NCBI GenBank assembly: GCA_021464415.1
Contig: CM038469.1
Location: 62,725,650-62,789,649 of the forward strand
Direction: 5' to 3'
From: Lonicera japonica
Lineage: Eukaryota; Streptophyta; Magnoliopsida; Dipsacales; Caprifoliaceae
Length of the DNA stretch: 64,000 nt
Shown: one piece after another, positions 37,801 through 49,800 of the stretch
Layout: the number at the start of each line of letters is the position of its first letter
Position numbering within the stretch: position 1 is the stretch's first letter
Translations under genes and position numbers: made by a program
The notes under the pieces: generated by a model
Database searches by the model: none
Told to the model about the DNA's origin: nothing
Seen by the model: the letters and a program-made list of their open reading frames with translations, nothing else

Positions 37801-40800
37801 CTTATTCCCGATTACACCTAGAACCAGCATTTAACTCACTGTCTCTTGGGTTTTTTTGGTAGTTTATCAGTTCCCTGTTACAAAGTCATCGACTACCACC
37901 CCGGCCAAAACCCGATCAACCCATTTGGTTACTTTCTTTGCCATCTCCAACTAACCAGATCAGGGGGTGTGAAAGTGATTGGTTGGTCTTCTAATGAAGG
38001 TTGCAGTGGAGCAAGACGACTAATGGGTGATGACAGCGTGATGGTGAGCATTGTTGCTGCAGATTTAGGCATGCTGGGAGTTAGTTTTAGATGGTGGTGG
38101 CTTGCAAGAAAATCGGATGGGCTATCAAGTTGCAAGAACTCAAACAATATATATTTGTAGCTTTGTATAAATACGTACCTCATGTCGAGAAACAAGTTCA
38201 ATAAGAACTTCAACAGCCAGATCAAATGAGGACAAAACCTACATTCAGCGATGTACATATAAATTCACTGCGGTATTTGGATCATTCTCAAGATATTTTC
38301 AACAGCCAGCCAAAAATTCTTAGAATTATTACCTGTAAAGAGTTGAACACGAAATTAAGAAGTGGATGTGTTGCCAATGAGCCAGGTGGAATCTTTGAGA
38401 AGCACCCAGCTCGAACCTGAGCAAGATAGCAGGAGGTATAACCTGAATACTTTTAGACTATAACATGTGTTTGCGCAGATATCTAAGTACCAATCTAGAC
38501 ATGGAAGCAAATTGTATACATGGAGAAACAATTGAATCGCTAAAATCATGCAACAACAAAGATTATATTTGCAGCACAAAAAGAAGTGAAAAATATTCTT
38601 GAAAAACCTTTGCGTATTCTTGAAGTAATCTTACCCAACTCAGTAAGCAACGCAATATCTTTCTGCTGTTCTCGTGCAGTTGAATGCCACCATCAAACCT
38701 TTTCTCAGATTGTTGAAGCAGGAACTCCAGAACCAAAGGTGTATGCAAGAGAAGCTGCTCCAAACAAACAATATGTACATTAACAGAGACAGCAGAAACA
38801 AGGAAGCAAGTGATGAAGTAAATATATATAAATGCGTGAAAATAATAAGAAAGTCCTAAACCTCTCGATCATACTCGCATCGCATCGCTGAACCAAAATT
38901 ACAATCAGTAGTTTTATCATCAACAACTTCTGGCAACACCGTGAGCATTTCCAGCACAGCAATATCTCCATCATCTTGGCTTTGCAGACTCTGGAGACTG
39001 TACAAAAGCTTTCCAATAGGTTTTCCATGCTCTACAACATGAAGTATAAGAGCAGAGAGAGCGAGGCAGATTTGTGTTAAAAGCTGTACAACACCAAAAG
39101 TACATGGGTAATCAGAACATTTCACTAGCAACCCAGAAATAAAGTGAAAAAAAAAAGAATTAGTTGATATATTAAGAAACATTTCATTGGAAATAATAAC
39201 AAAGGCAAGGAAAAATGATACGACACAAAATCGAACAAGTGAATTTTGACATAAATAGCAGATGTTTAAAGCATACGCACACAAAATCCTATCAGAGCAG
39301 GATAACAAAGCACCTGCGGAGGGCCTGAAGTAAATTTTTTAGCAGCCACCAGAAGAGAATTCAACAGAGCATCCTTTGCTGCCAACTGCAAATAATATCC
39401 TTCATTTTGGATCTGTAAAGTAACAGAATATATTTATTTATTTTTTGATCAGAAACAAAGCTTATATTGATTAGCAAAAACAGATACAAGCAAAGCGGCT
39501 GGAAGTGGATGAGGAATCCACATTCAAGCACACCAGAAAACAACAAACAAAAAAGAAACAAACACATCAGCCAAACAGAAAACAGACTGAAAGACAAGCC
39601 CCAGCCAATAACTACAGTCAAACTCCTAGGCCCTAGGAAAACCTCTAAACATAACTAAAACTACTGCATAGCCAAACCCCAATCCCTAGCAATCTCTGAT
39701 ATAGTCAAGATCCCAAAATTGTTCGAAGTAAATGCCCAAAGTGAAGTCAGATTCTTGATTCTATCCCAAGTCTTCTCTAATTCTTCTTCAGCTTCTGCAA
39801 AAATTCTCTTATTTCTCTCTCTCCAAATATACCGCATCACAACCATGCAACTACATCTCCATAATATTTTGCATTTCTTTTTGTCACCTATGAAGAACCA
39901 CTTAATAGAAAGCAATTCATACCAAGAACCCGGAAATGCTGCAATCAAGTCGAATTCCTTTCAGACCTTGTTCCAGATTTGTTGAGCAAAAGAACAGTGT
40001 AATAATAAGTGATCAATATTCTCACTGTCCCGCTTGCACCAACACACAAGATGGAGATAAATGCATAAAAGGCCTTCTGAGTTGAACTAAAGCTGCTGTG
40101 TTGACTTTCCTTAGTGCCGCTAACCAGGCCTTCTGAGATAGATGCGTAAAAGGCCTTCAGGGAAATGCTTTTCCTTTTCAGCAAAATGCTATTACCAAAG
40201 CAATATTGCATTCTCCCAAAGTAAGGTGCATTGAAATGTTGTGCATGAGGATAACCATTACTTTGCAAAAGCCACGTTTTTGGGCAATACCACTCTTTTT
40301 TAATATGATTCTGAACTTATCTCTCAAAATATTTGCAGCCCACTTTTTTTCTTGTAAGAGATAAGATCAATTCACTAATGAAGAATTGAATACGTACATG
40401 AGTTGTAGGAACAAGATGTCCCTATATAATAGATAGAAAGGAGAATAATCATAAAAAGTAATAGCGAAACTAATCACAAGATGATCCCAATAAATATCAC
40501 ACACTCCAACATTGTTTTTCTAATTCCGCCACAATTCTCAAACCAAGATGTTTGTATGGTGGTAAACATGAAAAGTGGGCTGAAAAGTTGGTTAGAGTCA
40601 GCTGGAAGATCGGCGGAAAAAATAAGGCAACGATGAAATTCCAGATGTGGGACAAGAACTCAAATCCCATAACTAACGGGATTTAACATCTAACAACATA
40701 AAAATATCTAAATATCCGACAATAAGAAACAAAAAAATTATTACTAACCCAACATGTGTACAAGATGTTCACCACCAGTACATTATAGGAAAAGAGAAAC

Positions 40801-43800
40801 AGAGAAAGAAAATACTACCAAATCTCCATTGAACTTAGTTCTTTTCTACAACCACCCTTTCTCCTCAACTAGATCTTCAAAAATCCTCTTGCTTCTTTCT
40901 AACCATATAAACCACATCACAGCTGGTACCAGTTCATCTTCACAAATATTTTCCTGTTGCCCTATCACCACCTAGATCCACTTTCCAGGACAAAAATTCC
41001 GGCCTGTGTCCTAGGTGAGGTCCAGCAAACTTCAGAACATATTTTTTGCAGGCCACTCTGGCAATACACAATGGCCCCATGCACCATTAGAGGACACAAA
41101 GTGACATCTAATTCTCTCCAGTGTATTTACTACCAAACACCAACTGACTCAGCACCATACAAACTTCCAAAAAGAATTCCTATGGTATAGTCTGTGTAAA
41201 CAACCTTTTTACCAAGAGTCAGAATGGGGAAAAAAAAGAAGTTTGTTCCTAATCAACCTGAAGAAACAATCACTGGTCAATGAAAAACAAAAAAAAAAAT
41301 AAGAATAATACGTTTAAAACACAAGCATTTTCTCAGAAATACATATGAAAAATAAAGAATTGCCAAAACCAGTGGATTCTCACTTTCACAATGTTTCTGG
41401 CACATGTGAATGTATTCGATTTGTATCCTACCTTAGAGAAGCCCGGGGATGTGCGTACCTTCAGTGTTGGACATGTTTGTGGTACTTTCAAAATAGCAAG
41501 ATCATTCTTCCACAACACGAAATTGATCTCTCTCTTGCAAAACATGTTGGAATTTGGAGCAAAAGAAAAGGTTAAAAAACCCCAAAACTGATGGATAAAG
41601 GAATCTACTCCTTTAAGGAAAAGAGTCGACTGATGGACAAGGAGTCTACTCCTTTGAGTAGAGGAGTCAACTGCTGGACAAAGAAGTTGACTCCTTTAGT
41701 AAAAAGTTGCATCTTGAACTCTATAAAAAGTGGTTTTGGTCTATTATTTCATACAGAGAAGCTTTGATATCTTTCAGGAAAGACGGATAGATGGGAGAAT
41801 TTGATAGGAGTTGGTCTCTCTCTCGCTAAAAATCTGGATTTTTATTTCCTCCATTTGTTTTTGAAGTAGAAATTTGAAAGAAGACACTGTGTAGCTGAAG
41901 GTACAATTTGAGAGTTCAATATATGGAAGTTGTGGAGATTTCGCTGTTAGAAAAAATATTTTTAAATTTTCATTTGGATGATCGTGTGAGCCTCGTGTAA
42001 ACCCATCTGTATTTGTACATTTGAATATTTTTTTATTTTTTTGATAGGAAACAAAATTATATAAATTCTAAAATATGAGTACAAAGTGAAGGGGGACAAG
42101 CTGTCCACCACCAGGACATATACCAAAAGACGAGCGTTAAAAGAATCAAATACAACCAAAACTTACATAAAATAAGATGCACATGATAAATATTCTCAAA
42201 GGATTATAACCTTCCAATTAATTCACAGCGGAATTTCTACAAAAAATCCGGAAGGGAGGCCAGTGACAAGTCCTGATTGTATGAAGGTCTTACATATGTT
42301 GCCATGTGATAGTTTAATGTATTCCACCCCACAATGCTTAAACAATTTGGAATTTGAAGCCCAAAACAATGCCACAAATCTGATTCTTTCCCATAGCCAT
42401 TCCTTTTCTTCCTTCCTTTCCTTCAAAAATCCTATTATTCCTTTCGATCCAAATCATCCACATAAGTGCCACTTTGATGCACCTACACAAGGCCCTGCTT
42501 TTTGGAATATCTCCGTCAATGTTAATATCCATGGGAAGAAGTTCCGCCCTAGATTTTGGAAGGATCCAACGGAGAACAAATTCAGCCCACATTTTTGCCC
42601 TTATAAAATAAGAACAAGGACTGTGCAACAGAATACGACTCAATGTTTCTTCATTTTGCTTGCATAAAACACACCATGATAGGGATAGACAATAATTTGG
42701 TCTTCTCTTTTGCAAAAAGTAACAAGTATTAACCCTCCTGTGAGCCACTAACCATGTAAACTTGGACTTTTGAAGGGAAACCTGCCGCCCAGATAAGTTT
42801 AGAAGTGAAGTAAGGATCCGATGGGGAATCGATGAGAGATTTGAAAAAAGAAGAGCAAGAGAAGCCTTCCCCATTTAGTAGCCACCTTCTCTTATCCTTA
42901 CAACCCGGAGACAATCTTACTCCCTCAATAAAGATCTAGAAAATGATAGATTCCAAGACACTATTTGATCCGAATTTAAAGAAGCCAAAGAAGAGATAGA
43001 CTTTCCTTTACTCAAAGAAAGTCTATATGATGGAGAAAACAAAGAATGGAAAGCAACCTCACCTATCCACTTGTCCTCCCAAAATCTGATCATAACTCCC
43101 TCACCCACTTAGGGGTGTTTTCGGTTTTGGTCTGGGTAGAAACTAAGGTATCCCAAACTCAAACGAAATGTAAAAATTCGGTTTCGGTTCGGTTCGGTTT
43201 CCATTTCTAAATCTTCAAAACCCAAACTAGAACCAAACTTTTCGGTTCGGTTTTATTCAGTTTTGACATTTTTATTTTTATTTTTCTAAATCAATTTAAC
43301 ATAACAATGTAATACTAATAGTATTTAAGATTTGTTCATATTCAAACTAAAGTCATGTTTTTTTGCTCCTTCAGAAACAAAGAGCAAAGGGTTAATACAT
43401 GATATGTTGCAATACCATCTTGGTGTGTTGTGCAAGAGCGATGCAGAATCTTTGAACCACTTGTTGTTACAATGATATTTCTATGGAACAAAGCTTGTGC
43501 AGAATTTGGGTTTAGTTGGGCCATTCCCATTCTTCTTATGCTGGAAATCAATAGCTAAGAGACAAATCTAAAGGCAGGGAGCAGATGTGTCAAAGTCGCT
43601 TCAATTATGGATGGAGAGGAATTATAGAATTTTTGAAGGAAAGATTGGCTGTGGGAAAGAGTCAAATTCATGGCTTCGACTTCCAACACCAAGTTTCAAA
43701 AATTATAGAGTATCGAGAACAATTGGAGAGCTTGGAAACAGTGTTCCATTGTATTATATTTGGGTTATATTCTAAGGGTGCATTGTTGGCTATGGGTGGC

Positions 43801-46800
43801 TGGATCGTGGGTTAATTTTGGTTGGTGGACATATTTGTACTTTTATCTTTATTATGAATGGAATCATCGTAATACTAATAGTATTTAAGATTTGTTCATA
43901 TTCAAACTAAAGTCATGTTTTTTTAGAAACAAAGAGCAAACATATAAATACCATGTTTTCTATATAGATACTATTTTATTTGTAAATTGACAAGAATAAA
44001 ACACATTAAATAAAATGATGAATTATCATGCGATTGTGTATGTGAAAAAAAAATCTTAGCATTGTGTCGTTAATTCAATAATAAGAGCACGCGTTGATGA
44101 ATTTTTTTTAAGATGATCACAATATGTCAGAAACAAAGCTTATATTGATGTGAACGAGAGGTCCACATATGAGTCCCAACTAGAACACCACAAGCTGCAA
44201 CACAGAGCGAACTAAGCTGACTGAAGCTTCAGTCTTTTACACAAAAAAGGCTGTCTTTTTTGTACGAGTATGTTCCTTTTATACGAGTATGTTCCTTATA
44301 ATATAAAAGGCTGTCTTTTTTGTATTATAGTATAATTAATGTGTGCCTTTAGAGTATATATTAACATTTTTTTATTTTCTTATACATAATTCGGTTCGGT
44401 TCGGTTTTGGACTAGCTTACCCCAAACCCAAACCAAACTATTCAGTTTTGGTTCGAATTTTCTCGTTTTTGGTTCAGTTTTTTTTCTGTTCGGAGTTTTA
44501 CGGATCGATTCAGTCCGTTCGGCGGTTACGGATTGGACTTAACAACCCTACATCCACTTCTAATCTTGTGTGATTCAAAAACGATTCAAGACCATGAGAA
44601 ATAAATTTCCAAGGACTTCTATAAGAGACCTTTTAAAAACCACTTTGGAGTCCCGCCTATTGTCGCTTATTCCATGTTTGCTTTTAAGGATGGAGTGTAT
44701 CTTTTGCTTTAAGCACAATTTCCCAATTAATGAGATGATCTTTTTTATTATCGACGTACCCATCCCATAAGAAATATCTCATTCTTTTTTTTCAACTCAT
44801 TCTTAACCTTTACCGGTATGTGGAAAACGGATAAGAAATAAATTGGCAAGCTTGTTAATACCAATTGAATCAATGTGAGTCTCCCTCCTCTAGATAAGCA
44901 CCCTCATTTCCACCCATCAAGTTTTTTCTTAACCTTTTCTAACACAGGATTCCAAAAATCTATGGAATTTGGATTACCCCCAAGAGGGAACCCCAAATAC
45001 TTTAATGGCCACTTCTCTATCTCACATCCCACTTTAAAAGCCCACTCCACTAACTTATCTTCTTCCATATTGATACCTGCAAACTTACTCTACATCAAGT
45101 TCAACTTTAGGCCCGATAATGAACAAAATACCTAGAGCAACTTCTCCTCCCCCCCCCCCCCCCCCCCCACTATAAAAAGAAAATTGTATCATCCGCAACT
45201 AATGTAAACAAGAATGGTGAGAGGGATCCTCTTGCATCAACCCTTTAAAAGCCCCAAACTTCCCTTTAGGCCTCCCGTTAACAAAAATCGATAAATTGAC
45301 CAATGTCAAACAACCTCTCATCCATTTTCTCCATCTAAACTTGAACCCCTTTTTTTATCAGAAACAGAAACTTATATAGATGAGAAAAATCAAAACAAAC
45401 CTTGAACCCTTTTTTCTCCAATACATCATCCAAAAAATTCCAATCCACATGGTCATGAGCTTTCTCAAAATCTATTTTAAACACCACTCCTTCCTTCTTC
45501 TTTTTTATCTATTTTCCTCCACCACCTCATTGGCTACCAACACTAAGTCCAATAATTGCCTTCCTTTGATAAAAACTCCTTGACATAACGAAATTGTTCC
45601 ATCCAATTCTCTTAATCTCAAAGCAAGCACATTGGCTAAAATTTTATACAAACTTGTCACTATGCTTATTGGCCTAAAACCCTTTATTTTGCATGAGTTT
45701 GCCTTTTTTGGAAGTAAACAAATGTAGGTCTCATTCACATATCCCAAATACTCATGAAAAACCGCCATAGTATATCCATCCGGGCCCTAAACCTTTTATC
45801 CATCGCATTCGATAATTTCCCTTTTCACTTCCTCTTCCTCAAAAATATCTTTCGAGCACTCCGCTTTACTTGATTATATGGGGAACCACTTTAAACCTTC
45901 CAATTTCCACTTTGTCATCACGAGAATACAAAGACTCAAAGAAGTTGATTATATCCCTTACAATTGGAGCCACTTCTTCCAAAATTTCCACGTAGTCTTT
46001 TTCCAAATTATTAATCAATTTATTTCCTTTCTTCATGTTTACAATTTTATGAAACAATTTTGAATTATTATCCCATTCCCACACCTATTTGACCCTTGCT
46101 TTTTGCTTCCAAGAAATTTCCTCTTCCAGAATTAAATCTTCCAAATTATTTTTCAAATCACACATTTCTTTTCTTAAAATTGCAATAATATTCCCAGATT
46201 CTTCCTTCAAATCAATTTCTTTTATTTTCATCATTAATGCATTCTTTTCAAGTCTAATATTGATGCAATCAGTAATTTAATTCTAAAGCTGTCATAATGT
46301 GGATTACAATGTATTAAAATTTGTCTAAGTCCCAAGGATTAATTGTGCTTAGGAACCTGGTTTGTTGGTATTTGTAATTGATATTAATGCTTTGTGGGGA
46401 GTCTAAAAGATAAGTCCAGGAAGAATCTAGAGTCTAGCTGATATTAGTGTTCTATAGGGAGTCTAAAGGGTCTAATTAGAGAGTTCTAGTAATTAGAAAG
46501 TTCTAGTCTCTATTGTATTATAAATATGGTCTGCCACAGCTTCAAGAAGCAACTTGTTAAGCACTTGTAAGAATAGTTTCAGTTCTAAACTTTAATAAAA
46601 GGCTTTCCCTTGATTTCCCTTTAGAAATCTTGGCTCCAACGGTGTTTGGAGTAGCTTTCAGTTGTTCATTATTCTGTGGAAATTTCATGTTTGTTGCTGT
46701 CTACTTCAAGTGGTATCAGAGCAGGCTTTCTGGCCTGTGATAATTGTTAGTCTATGGCTGGACATGGAAATAATACAGAGAGAAACAATGAGAATTTAGA

Positions 46801-49800
46801 GACTTCTCAAAGAACCGCAAGTAGCAGCGGGGTTACAAGAGAAGATTTGGAGACTTTACAACAGCAACAGAGGCAACTTCAAATTCAGATCACTCAATTG
46901 TGCGCCAGGTTAGAACAATCTGGACTCCTTAGTCCTCAAGACCAGAATATGGAACCTCAAAGGTGTCCACCATTAAACGTGTATCAACGTCGTAATGTTC
47001 GAAATCAACAAGTTTTTGAAGCAAATCAACAGCAAGTTGTGGATGACTCCTCAGATGAAGACGGAATTTTACCTAATCGGAGGACAACCATTGCTTAATA
47101 GAGCAATTGATCGTAATCAAGATGCTCGACTAAAAGTGGAAATTTCTAATTTTACTGGAGAAGAGCAACCAAAGGAGGTCTTGGACTGGCTAAATGAGGT
47201 TGAAAGGGTATTTGAGTATCTTGAACTTCCAAACAACAAGAAGGTAAAGGCAGTAGCTATCAAATTGAAGGGATATGCCTCTTCTTGGTGGCAACAAGTT
47301 CAAATGACAAGGATCCAGTCTGGAAAAGAAAAAATTCAGAGTTGGGTGAAGATGCAACGATTAATCCGACAACAGTTCCTTCCTTTAAACTATGACGGAC
47401 TCTTGTTCCAGCAATATTGTTAGTAACCATCTCACCCAAAAGCTTAAGCTGTTAAGTAGTGTGCCAACAATGTATATCATACTCTTCAACACTCCCCCTC
47501 ACGTGCGTGGATAGACAAACAAAACCAAAGGCCAAACTGGCCAAACCAAAGGTGCACTTTGTGCACAAATACAAAGGGGGAAACAAATGCAAGCGGGAGG
47601 ATTTGAACCCGAGACCTTGCAGAACCTGAGCTCTGATACCATATAGAATTTAGAGAGAACTATTATTCTTATTCCATAATCATAAACAAAGAGAACAACG
47701 AACCTTATATAGGAAATAAACACAACTCCTAATCAACCTAGAGTTCCTATCAAGGTGGGATTCTGCCCACAAATAAAATAACATAAATAACTAAAATAAA
47801 TAATACTGAATTATCAATAAATATCAATCCCTCCAACAAGGAAGTCGTTCTGTTCGGGAGTACACTAATGAATTTTACAAGATGAGAACACGAGTTCAGC
47901 TGGCCGAGACAGAAACACAAGTCATTCACCGTTATTTGATGGGTTTACAACCCAATATTCGAAATCAAGTGGAGTTACAACCTTGCTGGTCGTTAGCAAC
48001 TGCCGTCCAGCTAGCAACAAAGGTAGAAACCCAACAAAAACAGTATAACTACCGTCCAAATCAATTTGGCAAGGGACAAATACAATCAGAAATTGAACGA
48101 GGCTATAGGGATGCGAAGCAAAAGTCTGGAGCAGCAAATAATTTTCAGAATTTCAAGACGGCCACTAATTTCCAAGAAAAGGGACAGGGTCGTGGACGAG
48201 GAGCAAGTAACAATGTTGTCGGCAGCAGCAACAACACATCTCAATTTACTGGGGCAAAAATAATATGCTACAAGTGTGGAAAAGAAGGTCACAAGTCCTC
48301 CGATTGCAGAAAATTAGCAAGTAATTTGCTCATTGATGAAGGGGGTAAAATGGTACATGACGGACAGTTGGATGACGAGCCTAGTGACGGATTGCTGAAT
48401 TTTACAGAAGATGAAGTCACACACGGAGATCAAGATCTTCTTAATCTAGTAATTCGTCGCACCACACTGACGCCAAAAGTTTCGGAAGGTGATTGGCGCC
48501 GTAACAATATATTTAAGACCAAGTGTTCCTCTCATGGAAGGCTTTGCAATGTTATCATCGATGGAAGAAGCAGTGAAAATCTAGTGTCCAAAGAAATGGT
48601 GACAAAGCTTAACCTAGTCGTGCAACCACATCCAAGGCCATACCGAATAGCTTGGTTCAAAAAGGGAGGCGAGGTAAATGTGACTCAACAATGCTTGGTT
48701 CCTTTTTCCATTGGAAAAGGTTACACGGATAAGGTTTTATGTGATGTGGTAAACATGGATGCTTGTCATTTGTTATTGGGAAGGCCATGGCAATTTGATA
48801 ATAAAACTGTGCACCTTGGCGAGAAGAATGTTTACGCCTTTTATAAAAATGGAGTTAAGGTTGTCCTAGCTCCTATGAAGGAGGATGACTTTCCTAAGCC
48901 CAAGATGGGAGAACAACATACTCGTTTGTCGTTTTGGCAATTTATGATTGAATTTAAAGACAATGAGACTGCATATATGCTACTTGTAGGGGAGAAAAAA
49001 GAGGAGCTACAAGCGATACCGGCAGAGATGAAGAAATTGTTGAATGATTTTAAGGAAGTTTTTCCAAGTGACATGCCTGCTGGATTACCACCAAAGAGAG
49101 AAGTCCAATACCATATTGATTTAATACCAGGAGCTAGACTTCCAAACTTGCCCCACTACCGAATGAGCCCAAAAGAGCATGATGAACTCCAAAGGCAAGT
49201 GGAAGAATTATTACAAAAGGGGTATATTCGAGAATCCATGAGTCCATGTGCAGTTCCTGCTCTTTTGACTCCGAAGAAAGATGGATCATGGAGGATGTGT
49301 ATCGACAGTAGGGCCATCAACAAAATTACAGTAAAGTACCGTTTCCCTATACCGCGATTGGATGACATGTTAGATACTTTGCATGGTGCACAGGTGTTTA
49401 GCAAAATTGACTTGAATAGTGGTTACCATCAAATCAGAATTCGTGACGGGGACGAGTGGAAGACGGCATTTAAAACAAAAGAAGGGCTCTACGAATGGAT
49501 GGTGATGCCATTTGGTTTATTAAACGCACCAAGCACTTTTAAGCGTTTGATGAATCAAGTCTTGAAACCGTTTATTGGAAAGTTTGTTGTAGTGTATTTT
49601 GATGACATTTTGATCTACAGTCCATCCAAAGACTCTCATTTGCAGTACTTAAGACAAGTACTTGAGGTTATGCGTCGAGAAAGGCTCTATATTAACTTGA
49701 AGAAGTGCCACTTCATCACTGATTCGCTGCAGTTTTTAGGATTCATTATCAGTTCTGCAGGGGTGAAAGTGGATGAAAGTAAAGTGGAAGCCATCAAAAG

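Larger units (their letters stand above)
43110..44550. mobile_element. hAT-like non-autonomous element, 1,441 bp, in LINE M
   Basis: Ends TAGGGGTGTT and, inverted, TAGGGTTGTTAAG. The flanking 8-mers are cacccact (43102-43109) and catccact (44551-44558), one mismatch. Both sub-terminal regions carry ttcggttcggttcggtttc repeats in opposite senses. No transposase. Its interior holds a LINE-containing duplication (43309-43940) and another LINE tail (44128-44230). Confidence 0.7.
44559..46260 (-). mobile_element. LINE M, segment 2 (reverse transcriptase)
   Basis: Minus-strand RT remnants. Visible: [53 protein letters not shown] (45768-45505), [13 protein letters not shown] (about 46070), and downstream RT blocks to 44559. 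Frameshifts, a poly-C run at 45149-45168 and a 52-bp LINE tail at 45349-45400 interrupt it. Broken at 46260 by the gypsy element. Confidence 0.85.

Noticed and set aside
37846..38160. 104-codon plus-strand open frame
   Set aside because: Antisense within intron 6 next to exon 6, without motif; probably chance.
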